From Solirubrobacterales bacterium (GTDB lineage: Bacteria; Actinomycetota; Thermoleophilia; Solirubrobacterales; Solirubrobacteraceae): DNA of 64,000 nucleotides. Both the position numbers and the translations under genes were made by a program. The stretch lies in the NCBI GenBank assembly GCA_947474595.1, contig CANJIV010000005.1:1-64000 (forward strand). The letters run 5' to 3'. This document shows positions 61,046-64,000 of this stretch, piece by piece. The notes under the pieces were generated by a model. The model did not search any database and was not told where the DNA came from. It saw only the letters and a program-made list of their open reading frames with translations. Within the stretch, counting starts at the first letter, position 1. Each line of letters opens with the position of its first letter.

Positions 61046-61768
61046 CTATAAGACCTCGCCGGGCCGTTCGAAGATGATCTCGGGAATCAGGCATCCTGGT
61101 GAAAGCTTGAGCAGGTACCGAACCGCTTCGGATATATCTTGGGGCTGGATCATGGCCTCGGCATCGACGGTGTCCTTCACGAAGTCCGTCATCGCTGTAT
61201 TAACGAACGCTGGGCAAAGCGCACAGGACCTAATCCCTTCGCCCGCGAGTTCCCGGTTCATCGCTTCGGTAAATCCCACGACCGCGAACTTCGTAGCCGA
61301 GTAAACCGACAGCCATGCTTGGCCGCGTTTCCCTGTGATCGAGGCCGTGTTGACCACAAGCGCACTTTGGTGTTCGGCCCCTGCCGCTCGCAGCATTTCA
61401 ACGCACTCGCGGTAGAAAATAACGATCGAGCGAATATTTACATCGAGCACCATGTCGAGTTGCTTGGTTGGAATCTCGCCTACCGGGAGACCGAACCCCA
61501 TTCCCGCGTTATTGACAAGAACATCGAGGCGGCCGTAGCGCTCACGGTGTGCGGAGACAACCGCTTTGATGTCGTCCTCAGACCTCATGTCGGCTGGAAC
61601 CTCTACCACCTCGGCACCCATTGCACGGAGCTCTTTCGCGGCTGGCGCGAGATTCTCTGGCCGCCGTGAAGCGACGGTCAGCGCGTATCCCTCTTCGGCC
61701 AACATGCCGGCTATCGCTCGCCCGATCCCCGTCGATGCTCCTGTAACAATCGCTGCTCGTTGAGCCAT
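61046..61768 (-). CDS. Short-chain dehydrogenase/reductase
   Basis: A 240-residue classical SDR. The nucleotide motif is VTGASTGIGRAIAG, the structural motif is LVNNAGMGFG, and catalytic Ser-Tyr-Lys lie in VNTASITGKRGQAW and YSATKFAVVGF. It resembles 3-oxoacyl reductases, but specificity is not readable. The Arg in ASRRPE after strand 2 suggests NADPH. Same strand as and 57 bases or more before the glycosyltransferase, so they may share a message; an SDR with a GT1 could modify a lipid or secondary metabolite (inference). Confidence 0.85.
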   Translation of the reverse strand: MAQRAAIVTGASTGIGRAIAGMLAEEGYALTVASRRPENLAPAAKELRAMGAEVVEVPADMRSEDDIKAVVSAHRERYGRLDVLVNNAGMGFGLPVGEIPTKQLDMVLDVNIRSIVIFYRECVEMLRAAGAEHQSALVVNTASITGKRGQAWLSVYSATKFAVVGFTEAMNRELAGEGIRSCALCPAFVNTAMTDFVKDTVDAEAMIQPQDISEAVRYLLKLSPGCLIPEIIFERPGEVL

Positions 61769-62005
61769 CTACGCAAAGCCTCCCCTTGTGGTCTAGGTCA
61801 CAGTAACGCCGCACGACAGACGCTAATCCTTGTATCCAATCACGCACCGCTGCAACTTACCTGCGCGGGTAAGAACGCCAGACCCCCAGAGCGCCTAAGT
61901 GATGATCCCCATAGGGTCGGTAGCTAGTTGTTTTATCCCCTACTCAGCGAAGCGACGGGCGGCCCCTTATCCTTGCAGGCCACTGTGCGACACAATCGCA
62001 GCGAC

Positions 62006-62079
62006 GGGCCGGTAGCTCAGCTGGTTAGAGCGGTGGACTCATAATCCATAAGACGAAGGTTCGAATCCTTCCCGGCCCA
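62006..62079 (+). tRNA. tRNA with anticodon CAU, probable tRNA-Ile2 (lysidine type)
   Basis: Acceptor GGGCCGG pairs with CCGGCCC, with discriminator A. The anticodon arm GTGGA/TCCAT encloses CTCATAA (CAT at 62040-62042), and the T arm GAAGGTTCGAATCCTTC is intact. C4-G69 and C5-G68 pairs are features used by TilS to choose tRNA-Ile2 in E. coli; the other CAU tRNA here (143-216) lacks them. Hence Ile2 is preferred, although Met is possible. CCA is not encoded. Confidence 0.9.
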
Positions 62080-62160
62080 TGATTTGACCCAATTTATTCA
62101 CCTGCGGTCCTACCCTTCCCCTAGACTGAGGCCCATGCAGCAACTACACAGGGGGGGCAG

Positions 62161-62334
62161 ATGACCACCCCCGGCGAGCGCCAGCAAGCCCAGCGCGAAG
62201 AAAAGCTCGCTCAGATCGAGGAGCAGGTCGAAGAGGGTCAGCTCGTGATCCGCCAGATGACAGATGCTGAGCGCAAAAAGTTTGGCCCACCAAAGCCACG
62301 CCAAGAGAAGCCCGGGCGCCGCGGGCGTCCCTAA
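62161..62334 (+). CDS. 57-residue highly charged protein
   Basis: ATG at 62161 has a G-rich ribosome site (GGGGGGGCAG) directly before it and TAA at 62332-62334. The product begins MTTPGERQQAQREEKLAQIE and is rich in Glu, Gln, Lys and Arg. A helix of about residues 6-42 with QMTDAERKKFGPP precedes a basic Pro/Gly tail. No family recognised; a small nucleic-acid- or ribosome-associated protein is conceivable. It lies between the Ile2-like tRNA and the MBL gene, 13 bases before the latter's TTG start. Confidence 0.6.
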   Translation: MTTPGERQQAQREEKLAQIEEQVEEGQLVIRQMTDAERKKFGPPKPRQEKPGRRGRP

Positions 62335-62347
62335 CCGCAAGATAACT

Positions 62348-63352
62348 TTGCCCGCCCCGACTGCACCTGCGGACATAGTCCGCATGTCGCTGCCTAGCCC
62401 GTTCGCAATCGGGGACATCAACGCCTACTTACTCCTAGGCGACTGCGTGACCTTGGTAGATACCGGTCCACGCAGCAAAGACACTAGGCAAGCTTTAGAA
62501 CAAGGCCTTGCCGACAACGGCTTATCGATCTCAGATATCGATCTTGTCGTCCTCACCCATCAGCACTACGACCATGTCGGCTTAGCGGGCGAGATATGGG
62601 AGCGGTCGGGAGCCCAGGTAGGCGCGATAGGACCGTTGGCATCATTCATGGCAGACCTCAACACATCTATGGACATCGACGACGCATATGCGAGCGCGAT
62701 GATGGTCCGTCACGGCTGCGATCCAGAGATCAGCGCATCTCTCAGAGAGATGCTCGGAGCCTTCCGACGCTTCGCGACAGACGTTGAAGTAGAAGTCAGT
62801 TTCAAAGATCAAGACCGCGTACGAATGGGTTCCCGTGATTTCGTGGTCTTGACACGACCAGGACACAGTCCGACGGACACAATTTTCTATGATCCCAGCG
62901 ACCGGACTCTGCTCGCTGGAGACCACCTTCTCCAACATGTCTCCTCAAACCCAATAGCCCACGCTCCCGTCGGGATAACCGACCCCGCCGCAGTTGCCTG
63001 CTCTCCAGATAGACCGCGCGCGCTAATGACTTATCTCGACTCGTTACGCGACACCCAGGCGATGGATGTCGAAGTAGTTCTCCCGGGACACGGCGTCCCC
63101 TTCACTGGTCACGCGGCGCTCATAGATCAACGCGAAGAGATGCACGCACGACGCGCGCAGAAGATTCTGTCCCAGATTAACGGCAAGCGAACGGCGAGCG
63201 ATATAGCAGCGAAACTGTGGAAGCGTCTACCGATCAGTCAGACCTACCTAGCCCTCTCTGAAACACTCGGCCATATCGACATTCTCGTAGACCAAGGAGT
63301 AGTGGGGCATTCGGTCGACGACGGCGTAGTCCGCTGGCACACCACCGATTGA
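62348..63352 (+). CDS. MBL-fold hydrolase with C-terminal winged-helix region (LACTB2-like)
   Basis: About 334 residues. MBL motifs: LTHQHYDHVG near residue 75, TRPGHSPTDT near 170, AGDHLL near 190 and VLPGHGVPF near 245. The extra C-terminal 80 residues (INGKRTASDIAAKLW, ETLGHIDILVDQGVV) form a winged-helix-like tail, typical of the LACTB2/YflN-type group, which hydrolyses varied substrates, possibly including RNA or acyl esters. TTG at 62348 keeps the strand IVRMSLPSPF; ATG 62384 is the alternative. Upstream of a TetR gene. Confidence 0.82.
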   Translation: MPAPTAPADIVRMSLPSPFAIGDINAYLLLGDCVTLVDTGPRSKDTRQALEQGLADNGLSISDIDLVVLTHQHYDHVGLAGEIWERSGAQVGAIGPLASFMADLNTSMDIDDAYASAMMVRHGCDPEISASLREMLGAFRRFATDVEVEVSFKDQDRVRMGSRDFVVLTRPGHSPTDTIFYDPSDRTLLAGDHLLQHVSSNPIAHAPVGITDPAAVACSPDRPRALMTYLDSLRDTQAMDVEVVLPGHGVPFTGHAALIDQREEMHARRAQKILSQINGKRTASDIAAKLWKRLPISQTYLALSETLGHIDILVDQGVVGHSVDDGVVRWHTTD

Positions 63353-63398
63353 TAGTCGCAAGCAACCTCAGGCGGTGCCGACTCCTGCGTTACACTTT

Positions 63399-63419
63399 GA
63401 CGTTGTATGTCACAACGTC
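63399..63419. promoter_or_regulatory. Perfect 8-bp inverted repeat over the tetR start codon
   Basis: GACGTTGT-ATGTC-ACAACGTC: the two 8-base arms match exactly, separated by five bases that include the ATG at 63407-63409. TACACT at 63391-63396 is a likely -10 box, which puts transcription start near the ATG (leaderless message). Such placement suits an operator for autorepression. Confidence 0.6.
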
Positions 63420-64000
63420 TGCCTGATATAGATGACGACCAGGCGCTCCTAGATGCAGCGCGTGACGCCATCATGGACTTTGGGGTCAGGCGCACGACAC
63501 TGACCGACGTCGCCCGTCGCGCTGGAGTTAGCCGGATGACGATCTATCGGCGACACTCCGATATCGCATCGATCATCTCCGATCTTATGACGCGAGACTT
63601 CGGCGCAGCGATCGCCCAAGCGGCCAAGCTAGCCAAAGGCCACAGTGGCCGCGAGAGACTCCTCGACGAGGTTCTACTTTCGGTTGAAGCCTTAATCGCC
63701 AGTCCGTTATTCCAGCGCATTCTTGACGTCGATCCTGAGCTGGTCCTTCCGTACTTAACCGTGCGCAGGGGAGCGATCCAGCAGTTGGCGATTATCCGGC
63801 TGATCGAGATGGTTGTGCAAGGTCAAGCCGACGGCTCTATTCGGTCGGCAGATCCCAAGCTAATGGCCCAGGCCATCGAGCTCTCCTTGCGCGGCTACGT
63901 CGGTGCGTCACGATCTGACTCTCCAAAAACGGTCCGTGATCTTGGCGCCGAGTTTAAGGCGATGCTCGATGGCTATCTGACACCAGCACCTCAGAAGGCC
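63407..64000 (+). CDS. TetR/AcrR family transcriptional regulator (3' end beyond window)
   Basis: 198 codons with no stop before the window ends. The N-terminal helix-turn-helix is at residues 31-50 (TLTDVARRAGVSRMTIYRR), preceded by LLDAARDAIMDFGVRRT, the usual first helix. The helical C-terminal ligand-binding domain looks almost complete at this length. The start codon lies in a perfect inverted repeat that may be its own operator. The ligand is unknown; the MBL gene 54 bases upstream, or genes beyond the window, may be targets. Confidence 0.85.
   Translation, partial: MSQRLPDIDDDQALLDAARDAIMDFGVRRTTLTDVARRAGVSRMTIYRRHSDIASIISDLMTRDFGAAIAQAAKLAKGHSGRERLLDEVLLSVEALIASPLFQRILDVDPELVLPYLTVRRGAIQQLAIIRLIEMVVQGQADGSIRSADPKLMAQAIELSLRGYVGASRSDSPKTVRDLGAEFKAMLDGYLTPAPQKA

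Noticed and set aside
61769-62005. Possible regulatory RNA or gene in the gap before the Ile2-like tRNA
   Set aside because: No open frame, clear hairpin series or known riboswitch core could be recognised.

Overview
The window looks like a chromosomal segment of a moderately GC-rich actinomycete, most likely class Thermoleophilia (Solirubrobacterales-type). The basis is gene order and family type, not a search. The run tlyA-nadK-recN-steA-mctB-(pyrG)-...-xerD matches the order known in Mycobacterium (Rv1694 to Rv1701). SteA, MctB, DUF2510-RDD and DUF3866 proteins are typically actinobacterial. The aroC-aroKB-aroQ-pepQ-efp-nusB-xseB-ispA-dxs order fits deep-branching Actinomycetota. Genes are tightly packed, with many 1-4 bp ATGA, GTGA or TGATG overlaps. 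No transposase, phage module, CRISPR array or rRNA is visible.

Layout. 0.1-7.9 kb: a CAU-anticodon tRNA (minus strand), an MFS exporter, an HPP membrane protein, a GPDPase-type membrane protein, ftcD, a small membrane protein, an MBL hydrolase, and overlapping hisS-aspS. 7.9-11.3 kb (minus): an FUSC transporter-like protein and a secreted TIM-barrel/peptidoglycan-binding protein. 11.5-18.6 kb: an operon of an IscU-like/MnmA fusion, alaS, ruvX, mltG and aroE. 18.6-21.2 kb (minus): an SDR fused to a membrane domain, and gluQ; then a one-domain prepilin peptidase. 21.9-26.2 kb: aroC, an aroK-aroB fusion, aroQ and pepQ.

26.2-32.6 kb is an accessory block separating pepQ from efp: a zinc-less alcohol-dehydrogenase-like MDR, two unknown secreted proteins, a haem-binding-domain protein, a ZIP metal transporter and two secreted cysteine-bearing pentapeptide-repeat proteins, one of them with a dense His-His ladder. 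The second pentapeptide gene and the following unrelated secreted gene share the same 5' element and the same 3' element, as if they were two repeat-bounded modules. This block is the most unusual part of the window.

32.6-56.8 kb returns to a plus-strand housekeeping backbone: efp, nusB, xseB-like, ispA, dxs, tlyA, nadK, recN, steA, mctB, a MraY-like transferase, pyrG, DUF3866, xerD, mutM, recO, ppdK, dgt and dnaG. Single minus-strand genes (glycosidase, small protein, TMEM175, glutaredoxin) sit between its members. 56.8-64 kb: tRNA-Asn, a methyltransferase, an RDD protein, a lipoprotein, an SDR/glycosyltransferase pair, a second CAU-anticodon tRNA with tRNA-Ile2 features, a 57-residue charged protein, an MBL hydrolase, and a TetR regulator whose start codon lies inside a perfect 8-bp inverted repeat. 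That last gene runs off the window end.

Functionally the backbone covers aminoacylation and tRNA modification, the shikimate pathway, isoprenoid precursors, NADP and CTP synthesis, DNA replication and repair, and cell-envelope separation (mltG, steA-mctB). All family calls are from motif recognition by eye.
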